The notes under the pieces were generated by a model. The model ran no database searches, was not told the origin of the DNA, and saw nothing but the letters and a program-made list of their open reading frames with translations. The position numbers and the translations under genes are program-made. This document shows, in pieces, positions 14,524 through 22,812 of a stretch of DNA of 40,289 nucleotides; within the stretch, counting starts at the first letter, position 1; every line of letters begins with the position of its first letter. Source of the DNA: Pirellula staleyi DSM 6068 (GTDB taxonomy: Bacteria; Planctomycetota; Planctomycetia; Pirellulales; Pirellulaceae); the NCBI GenBank assembly GCA_945875845.1, contig CAMCMB010000069.1:1-40289 (forward strand), read 5' to 3'.

Positions 14524-14844
14524 TCAAGCCATCAGTCGACCGCAATTCCAGCCAAAAAACAATGTCCTTGCCAACACATATCCACAGAGAGTCATTGCAG
14601 CAAATGCAGCAGAAACCGATGCTTCTTGTGGTGCGGACTCAACTCTATTCATCATCATGGAATAGCTATTCAAGTTGTACATCGTGTAAAGGAACAAGAA
14701 AAAGTAGGTCAAAATAATTACGTAGTGCGAAGCTCTAGACAGCGGTTTTGGTGCGTCATCTCGGAGCAGGGCGGCGATACGTTTTAAATGATCTTCGTTG
14801 CGTTGTTGAGCCTGAACCAAGTCGTCAATCGTCAATTTCGACAT
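14524..14844 (-). CDS. small two-helix membrane protein, unknown function
   Basis: The 106-residue protein begins with a charged helical cytoplasmic segment (1-36, QAQQRNEDHLKRIAALLRDD) followed by two hydrophobic spans near residues 41-60 and 78-96. A perfect GGAGG lies six bases before the ATG, which supports it as a real gene. No family is recognised. It reads toward the right copy of the 45-nt repeat and is the last gene of the island before the tRNA fragment. Small two-span membrane proteins in defence islands are sometimes pore-forming effectors, but nothing here shows that. Confidence 0.7.
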   Translation of the reverse strand: MSKLTIDDLVQAQQRNEDHLKRIAALLRDDAPKPLSRASHYVIILTYFFLFLYTMYNLNSYSMMMNRVESAPQEASVSAAFAAMTLCGYVLARTLFFGWNCGRLMA

Positions 14845-14964
14845 AACAATCCTCCAATAACGTGGCCAACTTCACCACGCCAACAAGCGCGGCGAAAACA
14901 ACGGGTTGATGCGACCGATTCTACAGACTTGTACAGACTTCGAACTCTGTAGTACCGAAAAGCC

Positions 14965-14993
14965 TTGCAATTTCCGCGTTTCTCTGCTATCTT
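14965..14993 (+). promoter_or_regulatory. sigma70-like promoter upstream of the tRNA fragment
   Basis: TTGCAA (14965-14970) and TATCTT (14988-14993) are separated by exactly 17 bases. A transcript would start near 15000 and run through the tRNA-Pro 3' fragment to the terminator at 15125-15156, with no protein gene between. It may be a displaced tRNA promoter, a small RNA promoter or chance. Confidence 0.4.
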
Positions 14994-15069
14994 TTACAAG
15001 TGGGGTTGAGACGCTAAATACGTCAAATTCCCAGGGAAAACAGTGATTTTCATACGTTTTTCGATGCGC

Positions 15070-15111
15070 TTTGGGACCAGAGGGTCGTAGGTTCGAATCC
15101 TATCACCCCGA
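15070..15111 (+). tRNA. 3' part of a tRNA-Pro(UGG) gene, incomplete; likely attachment-site scar
   Basis: From 15070 the sequence follows a tRNA: anticodon loop TTTGGGA with anticodon UGG, 3' anticodon strand CCAGA, variable loop GGGTC, T-arm GTAGG-TTCGAAT-CCTAT, acceptor strand CACCCCG and discriminator A. The 5' half (acceptor strand, D-arm and 5' anticodon strand) is missing; the bases before 15070 do not pair. CCA is not encoded. Integrative elements commonly insert in tRNA genes and leave a duplicated 3' part at one end, so this marks the right boundary of the island. It is not a working tRNA. Confidence 0.8.
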
Positions 15112-15124
15112 CTTGACTGGATTA

Positions 15125-15156
15125 AAAGCCGTTCGAACGAAAATTCGAACGGCTTT
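15125..15156 (+). terminator. strong intrinsic terminator after the tRNA-Pro fragment
   Basis: A perfect 13-bp stem (15125-15137 with 15144-15156, AAAGCCGTTCGAA and its complement) surrounds a CGAAAA loop and is followed by CTCTTTA. It is probably the original terminator of the tRNA gene kept beside the att scar, and the stem would also work on the opposite strand. Confidence 0.8.
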
Positions 15157-15367
15157 CTCTTTACCAGGACCAGACTTGCGTCGCTCAGAGGACGGTTCAA
15201 ACAAATCAAATCGAGGGTTGACCTTCGCTCTGAGCTGGGGATGGCTCCCATGCAGGTCATCGAATACGATGTTCGGATTACAATAAGACGCGGGTTGGCC
15301 GTCAATGGATGGAAACCTTCACGCCGCGACTAGGTCATCGCGGATGTTCGTCGAAGAAAGGCAAGTA

Positions 15368-15751
15368 ATGTGGACTCGATTCTCGCTTCGGACGCTTCTT
15401 GCAATAACAACCTGCGTGGCAATACTGATGGTCGGTTTTCTTTGGTTTGGACCAGGCGTAACAGTAACGGTCTACAATGCAGGAAATTCGCCGATACAGG
15501 ATCTTCAGGTGCATGTCGCCGGTAAATCCTACCAACTGGGAGACATCTCAAGCGGCGCGGAGAGGAATGTGAAGGTTAGCCCGATGGGTGAATCACACGT
15601 TGAGATTTCATACCAGCTTCCGGATGGTACGACAAAGCACCATTCGATCGATTGTTACTTTGAATCAGCTTACCGAGGCACAGTAAACGCAACCATTCGG
15701 GACGGAGAGTTGTCCCACTCTTCCCATCAAATTGTTCTTTCGATCTTGTGA
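15368..15751 (+). CDS. small membrane-anchored FSLRTLL protein
   Basis: The 127-residue protein starts MWTRFSLRTLLAITTCVAI. The FSLRTLL N-terminus followed by one hydrophobic helix (about 8-28) is common in planctomycete proteins of unknown function. The rest looks like a small beta-rich extracytoplasmic domain. The ATG at 15368 has AAAGG upstream; an in-frame ATG at 15305 would add 21 residues but lacks a ribosome site. It is the first gene of the presumed chromosome backbone after the island. Confidence 0.7.
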   Translation: MWTRFSLRTLLAITTCVAILMVGFLWFGPGVTVTVYNAGNSPIQDLQVHVAGKSYQLGDISSGAERNVKVSPMGESHVEISYQLPDGTTKHHSIDCYFESAYRGTVNATIRDGELSHSSHQIVLSIL

Positions 15752-15923
15752 CACGCGGTCGGCCGTTATTGACTTGCGTTGAATCGACTCCTCGTACTCG
15801 GTAGCGTATCGAAAACGTCGCGGATTCCTTTAAGCTACTTGGTTCCTGAATTCTCGCTAAATTGAGAAGTCCACCAGAAATGGCTTTCATGCCGACTTCA
15901 GCGGACGGCGAGATTCGAATCAT
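15576..15923 (-). pseudogene. probable broken ParE/RelE-type toxin gene
   Basis: The frame begins at an ATG that overlaps the antitoxin stop (ATGA), the usual position of the toxin. Its first residues, MIRISPSAEVGMKAIS, recall the N-terminus of ParE-type toxins. After about 20-30 residues the translation loses resemblance and runs into the opposite-strand gene at 15368-15751, so the toxin is probably truncated or decayed. It could also be an unrelated open frame. Confidence 0.3.
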
Positions 15924-16150
15924 GACGGTCGATGGAAATGATCATTGAGACGACGGAAAACACTGTCGGCATCAGATCCAAGCCCGCGATCAAGCTCATC
16001 GAATCCTTTTTCTACTTCTGATTTGAGCGTCTCGCTTGCCCTGAGCATTCTTAGACCTTCGGCAACGACATCCTCTTCCGATAGGAATCGACGGGAGTCG
16101 ACGAGACGCTTCACGAAAGGTGCGAAATCGCAAGGTATTTGGACTGACAT
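15920..16150 (-). CDS. ParD/CopG-like antitoxin
   Basis: The 76-residue protein has a short N-terminal strand (MSVQIP) and helices with VDSRRFLSEEDVVAEGLRML, the pattern of ParD-type ribbon-helix-helix antitoxins. An acidic C-terminal tail would wrap a toxin. A GGAGAA ribosome site precedes the start. It overlaps a probably broken toxin frame, so this is likely an orphan antitoxin left from a decayed toxin-antitoxin pair. Confidence 0.65.
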   Translation of the reverse strand: MSVQIPCDFAPFVKRLVDSRRFLSEEDVVAEGLRMLRASETLKSEVEKGFDELDRGLGSDADSVFRRLNDHFHRPS

Positions 16151-16369
16151 TTTGCACTTTCTCCGAATTTAGAAATCCTATCGATTTAACACTGATGGGC
16201 CTTCATAAGCTGTGGTTAAGCTCAGGACGTCTTCCTCATATGGGATTTCTGTTCGTAGCGTGGCAGGTCTTGGTGTGAAGAGTCCGGGTCGCGAACAGCA
16301 CAAACGTTACCGTTGGGTTTATCGGCACATTTGGGCACCGTTTGTTCGTGGGTGTCACCATTCGTTCCC

Positions 16370-16437
16370 GTTCGTTCGGCACCGTTCGTTCGGCACCGCT
16401 CGTTCGGCACCGCTCGTTCGGCACCGCTCGTTCGCTT
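16370..16437. repeat. 14-bp tandem repeat, about 4.8 copies
   Basis: The unit G[T/C]TCGTTCGGCACC is repeated at 16370, 16384, 16398, 16412 and in part at 16426, with single T/C differences between early and late copies. Shorter related pieces precede it from about 16360. It is a minisatellite in the intergenic region between the antitoxin and the GH5 gene, with no spacers. Confidence 0.85.
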
Positions 16438-16547
16438 AGGCACATTGCGAATGGTCGAATCCTCCCGAGAATACACAAGGTTTTTAACAACCTTGGGATT
16501 CCAATCCCAATCATCTGCACTCCTGGTACGCACTTCGTCGAAAAAAT

Positions 16548-16570
16548 CACGACGCGGAGCGTCGTGCAAC
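16548..16570. repeat. REP-like palindrome CACGACGC-GGA-GCGTCGTG
   Basis: Perfect 8-bp arms surround GGA, followed by CAAC. The reverse complement closely matches 26790-26814. The repetition marks it as a dispersed palindromic element. It lies at the 3' side of the minus-strand GH5 operon and could help end or stabilise that transcript. Confidence 0.65.
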
Positions 16571-16595
16571 TAAGTCTCCGATTGCCGCGTTCGAT

Positions 16596-17690
16596 TCAGT
16601 TCCCCGACCGAACCGCCGCTTCCGCTTGAAACGCCTTATACCAATCGGCCGTGATCTTGCCTGCAATCGTCTTTTGATCGAGTTCCTCAATCGGCTTTCC
16701 CCAATAGAAACTGATCCAGCCACATGCCACTCCTTTCGAGCGATGGACAAACTCGATCAATTCTGCCGAAGAGCATTTTAACGGGAACATCTCCTCGACC
16801 ACAATCGGCTTGCCTACGTCGTAAACCTGGAGGGCCGTGAGGGCCTTCTGGATTTGGTCCGTCTCGGGATAAAAGTGAACGCTGACGAAATCGAGATACT
16901 TTGCCGGTTCCGGGCCATAGAATATTGGCTTGGCCCCTGGCCACACGTGCGCCCAGGGAATGACACCGACCGTGATGAGATGCTTGGGATCTACGCGACG
17001 AATCGCTTCGCTCAATTGACGCACCCAATCGTGAGCCACTTGAACATTGGTACGTCCCGCAAGATCAAGAGCGATCCGCTGGACAAAATACTTGCCACCA
17101 AGTGGTTCACCTGCGAGCCAATCGTTGGGTGACGTACCACCTCCAACGACCGGTTCGTTCATCAGGTCGTAACAGAAGATGGCGGGGCTTTCCTTGCAAG
17201 TGTTTGCGATCGCCCCCCAAAACTTGGCCTGTGCGGTCCAACGGTCAGCCTCCGAAAGAGCATCATACCACTCCGGAATGTTCGCCTTGTGATAACAGGC
17301 TAGCCCCGTAATGTCGAGATAGAGTCCAGTTTCCTCAGCCAGCTTGACGAGTTTAGCAAGTTGCTGAAGCGAGTTGACGTTGGGCTTGTCGGCTGCGTCC
17401 ATGAATTTGCCGAACTGCAAATGAATGCGGACACAATTCGCGCCGAGGGATTTGATCTCGTGGAAGTCTTCTACCACCGCATTCCAATCCTCAAGCCAAT
17501 ACTCGTCGAGCAGTCGACCGGAGTCATCATGATCGTAGTTCACGCCCCACGGCGAGAAAGCTGTCATGCTTGGTCTTCGTACAAACGAACGTTTGTCGTC
17601 GGAGACACTTACGTGGTCCATGGCCGTCGCGGAATGCAAGCCGATGCCGATCAGCATCAACGCCAGAATGCAGAATCTCATCGTCGTCAT
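16596..17690 (-). CDS. secreted GH5-like glycoside hydrolase
   Basis: The 364-residue protein begins with a signal peptide (about 1-23) and has the pattern of a family 5 / clan A TIM-barrel hydrolase. ANCVRIHLQF is near the start of the barrel, CYDLMNEPV carries the acid/base Glu179, FVSVHFYP lies near 268-275, and KPIVVEEMFP carries the nucleophile (Glu299 or Glu300). Such enzymes cut beta-linked polysaccharides such as glucans or mannans outside the cytoplasm. Its start overlaps the DUF1501 stop by four bases; a second ATG at 17681 is also possible. It is the last gene of a three-gene operon. Substrate is unknown. Confidence 0.8.
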   Translation of the reverse strand: MTTMRFCILALMLIGIGLHSATAMDHVSVSDDKRSFVRRPSMTAFSPWGVNYDHDDSGRLLDEYWLEDWNAVVEDFHEIKSLGANCVRIHLQFGKFMDAADKPNVNSLQQLAKLVKLAEETGLYLDITGLACYHKANIPEWYDALSEADRWTAQAKFWGAIANTCKESPAIFCYDLMNEPVVGGGTSPNDWLAGEPLGGKYFVQRIALDLAGRTNVQVAHDWVRQLSEAIRRVDPKHLITVGVIPWAHVWPGAKPIFYGPEPAKYLDFVSVHFYPETDQIQKALTALQVYDVGKPIVVEEMFPLKCSSAELIEFVHRSKGVACGWISFYWGKPIEELDQKTIAGKITADWYKAFQAEAAVRSGN

Positions 17691-19153
17691 TTCCCTGAAG
17701 TGTTGGGGTTCTCTAGAACCGCATGGATCACGTTGCCATGGACGTCCGTTAATCGTCGATCAATTCCATTTTGCCGCACCGTCAGCTTCTCATGATCGAT
17801 GCCCAATAAATGCAGGATGGTTGCGTGTAGATCGTAGCAATAGGTTTTATTCTCCACGGCTTGATAGCCCCAGTCGTCGCTTTGGCCGATTGCGATTCCA
17901 GGTTTGATACCCGCGCCCCATAGCCAGTTTACAAAACTACCACCGTTGTGATCGCGGCCAAGGCTGCCCTGAGCGAACGGCGTACGTCCAAATTCGGTCG
18001 ACCAAATCACCAACGTATCATCCGCTAAGCCGCGTGCCTTGAGATCCCGCAGGAGACCGGCGATAGGTCGGTCTACGCTCAAGGCCATCGGAGGCAATTC
18101 GGTCAGAATATTGCCATGGTTATCCCAATTGCCCGTTGCCCCTTGGGGGCCGCTCCATACTTGGACAAAACGCGTTCCGCGTTCCACCAATCGGGCAGCG
18201 AGCAAGCACCGTCGTCCGAAATCCTCGGTGGCTGGCTGATCCAAACCGTAACTTTTGCGAATGTGTTCGGGTTCGCTTGCGATGTTGAAAGCCTCTGGGG
18301 CGGACAACTGCATCTTGGCCGCCAACTGGTAGCTTGCGATGCGCGCCTCAAGCCGCGAATCATCGGAGCGAGTCTTGGCATGCTCGTGATTGAGTTTTTG
18401 CAGAAGCTTCAAACTGTCTTCATCGGCGCTTCGCTTGGCAAACGGATACTTTTCATTCGCGAACAAATCGGCGATCGATTGATTGGACTGAGTGGGCGCT
18501 TTCGTAGGGATAACCGTACCTTGATGGACTGCCGGCAGAAATCCAGAACTGAAGCAGGCCCGCTGGTTATAGGGCAAGCCTTTCGCATCCGGTAACACCA
18601 CAAAGGTTGGCAAGTTATCCGCTATGTTTCCAAGGGCGTAAGAAATCCAAGCCCCCATGCAAGGAAAACCAGGCAACAAAAATCCGCTATTCATCATATA
18701 GGTCCCAGGACCATGAACATTGGTCTTCGTCGTCATGGCCATCAGAAAGGCCATTTCGTCGACAAGTTTTGCTTGCTCTGGAAAAACGCTGCTAACCCAT
18801 CGACCGCACTGGCCATGCTGCGCGAACGGGAACGGACTCTTCATGATTGCGCCTGCCGGAGCGGTAAAACCCTCGGGCTTTTCCTTGGGCCCAAGCATCT
18901 GACCATGAAGCCGCTCAAGCTCCGGCTTATAGTCAAACGTATCCATCGGACTGGCGCCCCCAGTCATGAACAGTTGGATGACTCGCTTCACTTTCGCTGG
19001 ACGGTGGCTGGTTTCGGATGCGGCTGATTCTCTAGCCAACAACTGGGACAATGCCACCCCAGCAAACCCACCCCCCACACACGCAAGGGCTTGACGGCGG
19101 TTAGGCAGTTGTTGTTCAAAACCGCTGTGGCTTGTTGCCTCGATGTCTTGCAT
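17687..19153 (-). CDS. DUF1501 family protein with Tat-like leader
   Basis: The 488-residue protein belongs to the DUF1501 family, a sulfatase-fold group very common in planctomycetes. The N-terminus carries NRRQALACVGGGFAGVALSQL, a twin-arginine-like export signal. Recognisable pieces are FMTGGASPMDTFDYKP, a central QVWSGPQGATGNWDNHG and TEFGRTPFAQGSLGRDHN. It starts three bases after the cytochrome/DUF1553 gene and overlaps the GH5 gene, so all three are co-expressed. The pairing with PSCyt1/DUF1553 proteins is standard in planctomycetes, but the reaction is unknown. Confidence 0.9.
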   Translation of the reverse strand: MQDIEATSHSGFEQQLPNRRQALACVGGGFAGVALSQLLARESAASETSHRPAKVKRVIQLFMTGGASPMDTFDYKPELERLHGQMLGPKEKPEGFTAPAGAIMKSPFPFAQHGQCGRWVSSVFPEQAKLVDEMAFLMAMTTKTNVHGPGTYMMNSGFLLPGFPCMGAWISYALGNIADNLPTFVVLPDAKGLPYNQRACFSSGFLPAVHQGTVIPTKAPTQSNQSIADLFANEKYPFAKRSADEDSLKLLQKLNHEHAKTRSDDSRLEARIASYQLAAKMQLSAPEAFNIASEPEHIRKSYGLDQPATEDFGRRCLLAARLVERGTRFVQVWSGPQGATGNWDNHGNILTELPPMALSVDRPIAGLLRDLKARGLADDTLVIWSTEFGRTPFAQGSLGRDHNGGSFVNWLWGAGIKPGIAIGQSDDWGYQAVENKTYCYDLHATILHLLGIDHEKLTVRQNGIDRRLTDVHGNVIHAVLENPNTSGK

Positions 19154-19156
19154 GCT

Positions 19157-22100
19157 CTACTCCACAAAGAGAAATTCGTTGCTGTTCAAAAGCACACGAC
19201 AAAGTTCCGCCAATCCATGTCGGCTGGCAAATTCGGTAAGCTCAGCACGTTCACCCTCGGAAGGTTTCCGCAGCCAAACTCGCATGACACAATCCGCTAC
19301 CTGTTGTTCGAGCCCGCTCACTCTCGTTTCGACGTCTTGGGCCATTGTCTGACTATTGTGTAAGACAAAGTCGTTGTTGTAGAGTGAAAGAGCTTGCAAG
19401 GAGGACGCGGAGAACCCGCGCACTGGCGACAACAATCCCAAGTCCGGGAAATCCATGGTCTCCATGAAGGGATCTGCGATTCCACGCCATACGTAGCGAT
19501 AGATGCTTCGCCTAGCGGCACCGGGGCTCGCCCAATCGAACACCGTATAATCCAAGGTGGGAGTCGACTGCGGCCCTTTGCTCTGTTTGAAATGCTGTAC
19601 TCCAGGCCCACCCATTTTCAAATCGAGCGATCCGCTCGCGGCAAGTGTAAAATCGCGGACTGCATCGGCATCGAGTCGCTGGCGGTTTTGTCGCCACAGC
19701 AAACGATTGTCGCTATCGAGGCGAATGCCTTGTGTGTCGCTTGCGGACGACTGGCGATACGTTTCGCTGGTAACGATCAATCGATGCAAGGCTTTGAGCG
19801 ATCCTTGGGCATCATCGCGAAACCAAATCGCCAACCAATCGATCAACTCCGGATGCGACGGTACGCCACCCATGCGACCGAAATCGCTTGGCGTATCGCA
19901 CAACCCCTGTCCAAAATGGTGCTGCCAAACACGGTTGACGGCGCTCCGCCACGTCAACACATTATCATGATGCGCAAGCCAATTGGCTAACGCAGCGCGT
20001 CGTTCCGCTTCGTTGTGCACGTTTTGCAACGTGAACCGGTGGGGCAAATCAGCGATTAAAGAGAGCGAACCCGGTTCCGAGATCGCTTGCGGTTTGTCGA
20101 AATCCCCTCGATGCAATACGTGAACTGTTTTGGGAGCTGGCAATGACTTGAGCTGCACTTGCCCTTCACCTGCAGGAATCGCAACCGACGGAGCAGCCGC
20201 ATAGACGAATACTTTGGCTGGCAGTAGACGCATCGAGTCGGCAGCGAACCCTCGCAATACATGAGCGGCAATCGTCAACCGATCTTCCAAGCTGACTTCG
20301 AAGCCGACTTCGAAGCCGACGTCGTCCGTTGCATTTTGAAGTGCAAGCTCAACTTCGGCTGGAATCGCCTTGATTTGAGAAGGGTCGCCAGCCGTCACGG
20401 ACAAACTCAATGCACCGATGAGATGAGAACCCCCGTGTAGCTGTCTCAAGGAGATTGCTAACTTGGTATCAGGCCGCATGGCAACGGGTTCGGCCAATTC
20501 GAAAACAGCATAGTGTGACTGCCCCACTGCGGGGTGAATTCCCCAAGCCGTCTTGGGGTCGGCATCGATGGCGCGTTCGATACCCCAGCTGGTTTGGTTG
20601 AAGTCAGCGGTCGCACTCTTGAAGCTGAGCGTTCGTCCTTGTTGTGTCCCCGCTTCGAAGACTTGCAGCTCGATCTCGGAAAGATGCAGATTGCCGTTGT
20701 CGCAACGGCCTGGGCCGCGCATGGGCAATGACTCATGCGAATGCACATCGAGCCGCAATGCCGTGATGCGATCGAATTGCGTGGTTGCGGTGATCGCGTA
20801 CGTGTCCTTGTCTGGCTTGTTGCCACTGGCCAATACGACTCCATCCGCACCTCGCGTTAACGTAGCTCCTTCGGTGGATACGTAGGTCTGCAATTCGAGA
20901 GGTTGCCATTGGGCGCTTTGTCGTTGGGAAATGAGCCATTGGTTGATGGCATCTGCGTGCTCCGCTTTCAGAAGTTCGGATGCATCGCGCCGATCGGCGG
21001 CATCGATGATCAACTGCAATCGACGGCGTTCAAGCGTTGTCTCTGGCTTTAGATCAAAAGCAACATCCCCTTTGATGATGCCTGCAAAGACTGCTTGCAA
21101 CGCGTAGTAGTCCTCTTGTGAAATCGGGTCAAATTTATGTGCATGGCACCGGGCGCAATTGGCTGTCGTGCTCGAAAAGGCCGCCATGGTTTGCGTGACG
21201 AGATCATCTCGATCCAGGTAATCGAATGTAACCGTTGCGGTGGAGTATGTGCTCAAGTCGAACGTGCCAGCTCCGAGGAATCCGAGCGCGGGAATCAGTT
21301 GGGGTTCGTCGGGAAATAAATAGTCGGCCGCTAATTGTTCGCCAATAAAGCGTGACCAGGACGTGTCATTATTGAAAGCTTGAATGACATAGTCTCGATA
21401 ACGCCAAGCATGGTCGCGTCCGATATCGTGCTCGTAGCCATGCGAGTCCGCAAAGTGAATCGTATCAAACCAATGGCGGGCCCAGCGTTCACCATAACGC
21501 TGGGACAACAGCAAACGATCGACTAGTTTCTCGTAGGCATTGGTATCCTGATCAAAAACAAAAGCATCTGTTTCCTCAGGAGTCGGGGGCAACCCGGTCA
21601 GATCATAACTGACACGGCGGATCAATGTACGGCGATCGGCGAGGGGTGAACGCTCAAGTCCGGCTTTTTCCAATTGAGAGACGATAAACGAATCGATCGG
21701 ATTCGAAGTCTTTGCAATCGGCACGGAGGGGCAAACGAGCGGACGCAACGACCACCAATCGTGGCTGGATGCCTCGACCGATTTGGGTTGCGCAACACGA
21801 TCGTCAAAGGCCCCCTTCTCGATCCAACGATTCAAGACGGATATCTCTTGATTAGTTATTTTCTCCTTCGGCATGTGAAGCTCGTCGGAGGCGTGAAGCA
21901 CGGCTTGCATTAGGAGACTTTTTTCTGGTTTGCCCGGTACAATTGCAGGACCACGCGATCCACCTAGTTCCCAGCCGCTCTTCCAGTCAAGCGACAATCC
22001 CCCTTCCATTTCGCCAGCGGCATGCGAATGACATGCAAGGCAGTGCTGTTGAAATATGGGCAAAACTTGTTCACGAAAGTAGGTAGATGGTTCTTCCTGA

Positions 22101-22213
22101 GCGAACGCGAAATCGCCTGCGATCAGGGCATTAGCCCAAAAAAGGATTAAGCAAACCCATCTGCACCAATCCATCCTCAAAATGAGCATCGGGTCGGTAT
22201 TTACAAAAACCAT
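19157..22213 (-). CDS. PSCyt1-DUF1549-DUF1553 planctomycete cytochrome protein
   Basis: This large secreted protein has the multidomain plan typical of planctomycetes: signal peptide, a PSCyt1 cytochrome c-like domain with CLACH heme motif, DUF1549 (with a second CxxCH, CARCHAHKFDPIS), a beta-rich insert (about 480-700) and DUF1553 at the C-terminus. The start at 22213 is chosen for GAAAGG upstream and gives 1018 residues; an upstream ATG at 22267 and internal ones at 22189 and 22174 are alternatives. It leads an operon with DUF1501 and a GH5-like hydrolase, which suggests redox-linked breakdown of a polysaccharide at the cell envelope. The function of the family is not established. Confidence 0.9.
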   Translation of the reverse strand: MVFVNTDPMLILRMDWCRWVCLILFWANALIAGDFAFAQEEPSTYFREQVLPIFQQHCLACHSHAAGEMEGGLSLDWKSGWELGGSRGPAIVPGKPEKSLLMQAVLHASDELHMPKEKITNQEISVLNRWIEKGAFDDRVAQPKSVEASSHDWWSLRPLVCPSVPIAKTSNPIDSFIVSQLEKAGLERSPLADRRTLIRRVSYDLTGLPPTPEETDAFVFDQDTNAYEKLVDRLLLSQRYGERWARHWFDTIHFADSHGYEHDIGRDHAWRYRDYVIQAFNNDTSWSRFIGEQLAADYLFPDEPQLIPALGFLGAGTFDLSTYSTATVTFDYLDRDDLVTQTMAAFSSTTANCARCHAHKFDPISQEDYYALQAVFAGIIKGDVAFDLKPETTLERRRLQLIIDAADRRDASELLKAEHADAINQWLISQRQSAQWQPLELQTYVSTEGATLTRGADGVVLASGNKPDKDTYAITATTQFDRITALRLDVHSHESLPMRGPGRCDNGNLHLSEIELQVFEAGTQQGRTLSFKSATADFNQTSWGIERAIDADPKTAWGIHPAVGQSHYAVFELAEPVAMRPDTKLAISLRQLHGGSHLIGALSLSVTAGDPSQIKAIPAEVELALQNATDDVGFEVGFEVSLEDRLTIAAHVLRGFAADSMRLLPAKVFVYAAAPSVAIPAGEGQVQLKSLPAPKTVHVLHRGDFDKPQAISEPGSLSLIADLPHRFTLQNVHNEAERRAALANWLAHHDNVLTWRSAVNRVWQHHFGQGLCDTPSDFGRMGGVPSHPELIDWLAIWFRDDAQGSLKALHRLIVTSETYRQSSASDTQGIRLDSDNRLLWRQNRQRLDADAVRDFTLAASGSLDLKMGGPGVQHFKQSKGPQSTPTLDYTVFDWASPGAARRSIYRYVWRGIADPFMETMDFPDLGLLSPVRGFSASSLQALSLYNNDFVLHNSQTMAQDVETRVSGLEQQVADCVMRVWLRKPSEGERAELTEFASRHGLAELCRVLLNSNEFLFVE

Positions 22214-22812
22214 GCGTTTGGGACCTTTCGACACATAGGTGGCGTACGATTCCAGCTTGCGAGGCAAAAAAGCAGGCGGGAAGCGTAGGCGGCACTCGAA
22301 ATAAGACGGTTGATAATCGAACAGTCCGTGGGAGGAGGATGGGAGTCGAGGGTTGAAATCGACGGTTCTAGGGTAGGTCCTTTATTGACACAGCCGACAA
22401 AAGTCAAAGTAGTAGGCACATTCCATGTGCCGTCCACCTAGAATCCTGGTAGATGCTTGACTGCGAACGGCACGGCGGAGCGTGCCTGCTACTTTTGTCG
22501 GCTGCATCTTTAATTCTAGCGCAAAACGTCACGCCGTGCATCATAATCTCTGCAAACCAAAACGTTGATATGCTAAAGAGGGTGACATTTGGCAGGAGCC
22601 TAGATTATTCTAAGTCGACCGGCGGATTATTTGTCCCAACTGAAACTCGGGCGGGTAGATTTCCGACTGCCGCCGGCCTGAGTTCAAGCTGCGTTTCGCT
22701 CGATTCGTTTTGTTTTGTCGTGGCGGAGCTTGGATACCTACAATGTTTGCTAATTTCATACCAGGGCGCGGCAAGATGCCGATCCCTATAACGGACCATC
22801 GACAGGAACGAG
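22214..22812. other. intergenic region between divergent genes with a hairpin element
   Basis: No convincing gene is seen in these 600 bases between the minus-strand cytochrome operon and the plus-strand ATP-grasp gene. It holds the inverted-repeat element at 22391-22504 and must contain both promoters, none of which I could place with confidence. Confidence 0.5.
22391..22504. repeat. inverted-repeat element with two inner hairpins
   Basis: Outer arms starting CAGCCGACAAAAGT (22391) and ending ACTTTTGTCGGCTG (22504) are complementary, apart from four extra bases and one mismatch. Inside lie GGCACA-TTCCA-TGTGCC and GGCACG-GCGGAG-CGTGCC hairpins. This resembles a miniature non-autonomous element or a REP cluster. 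No target duplication was seen. Confidence 0.6.

Noticed and set aside
14995-15111. Complete tRNA or tmRNA ending at 15111
   Set aside because: The GGGGTT at 15002-15007 could pair weakly with the acceptor 3' strand, but no D-arm or 5' anticodon strand is present and the distance is wrong; no tmRNA tag frame was seen.
14994-15305. Minus-strand open frame of 103 codons containing RGDRIRTYDPLVPKR
   Set aside because: The peptide is the antisense translation of the tRNA-Pro 3' fragment, a well-known annotation artefact, and no ribosome site or domain supports it.
16370-16437. CRISPR-like array
   Set aside because: The units are 14 bp, directly adjacent and without spacers; no cas genes are present.
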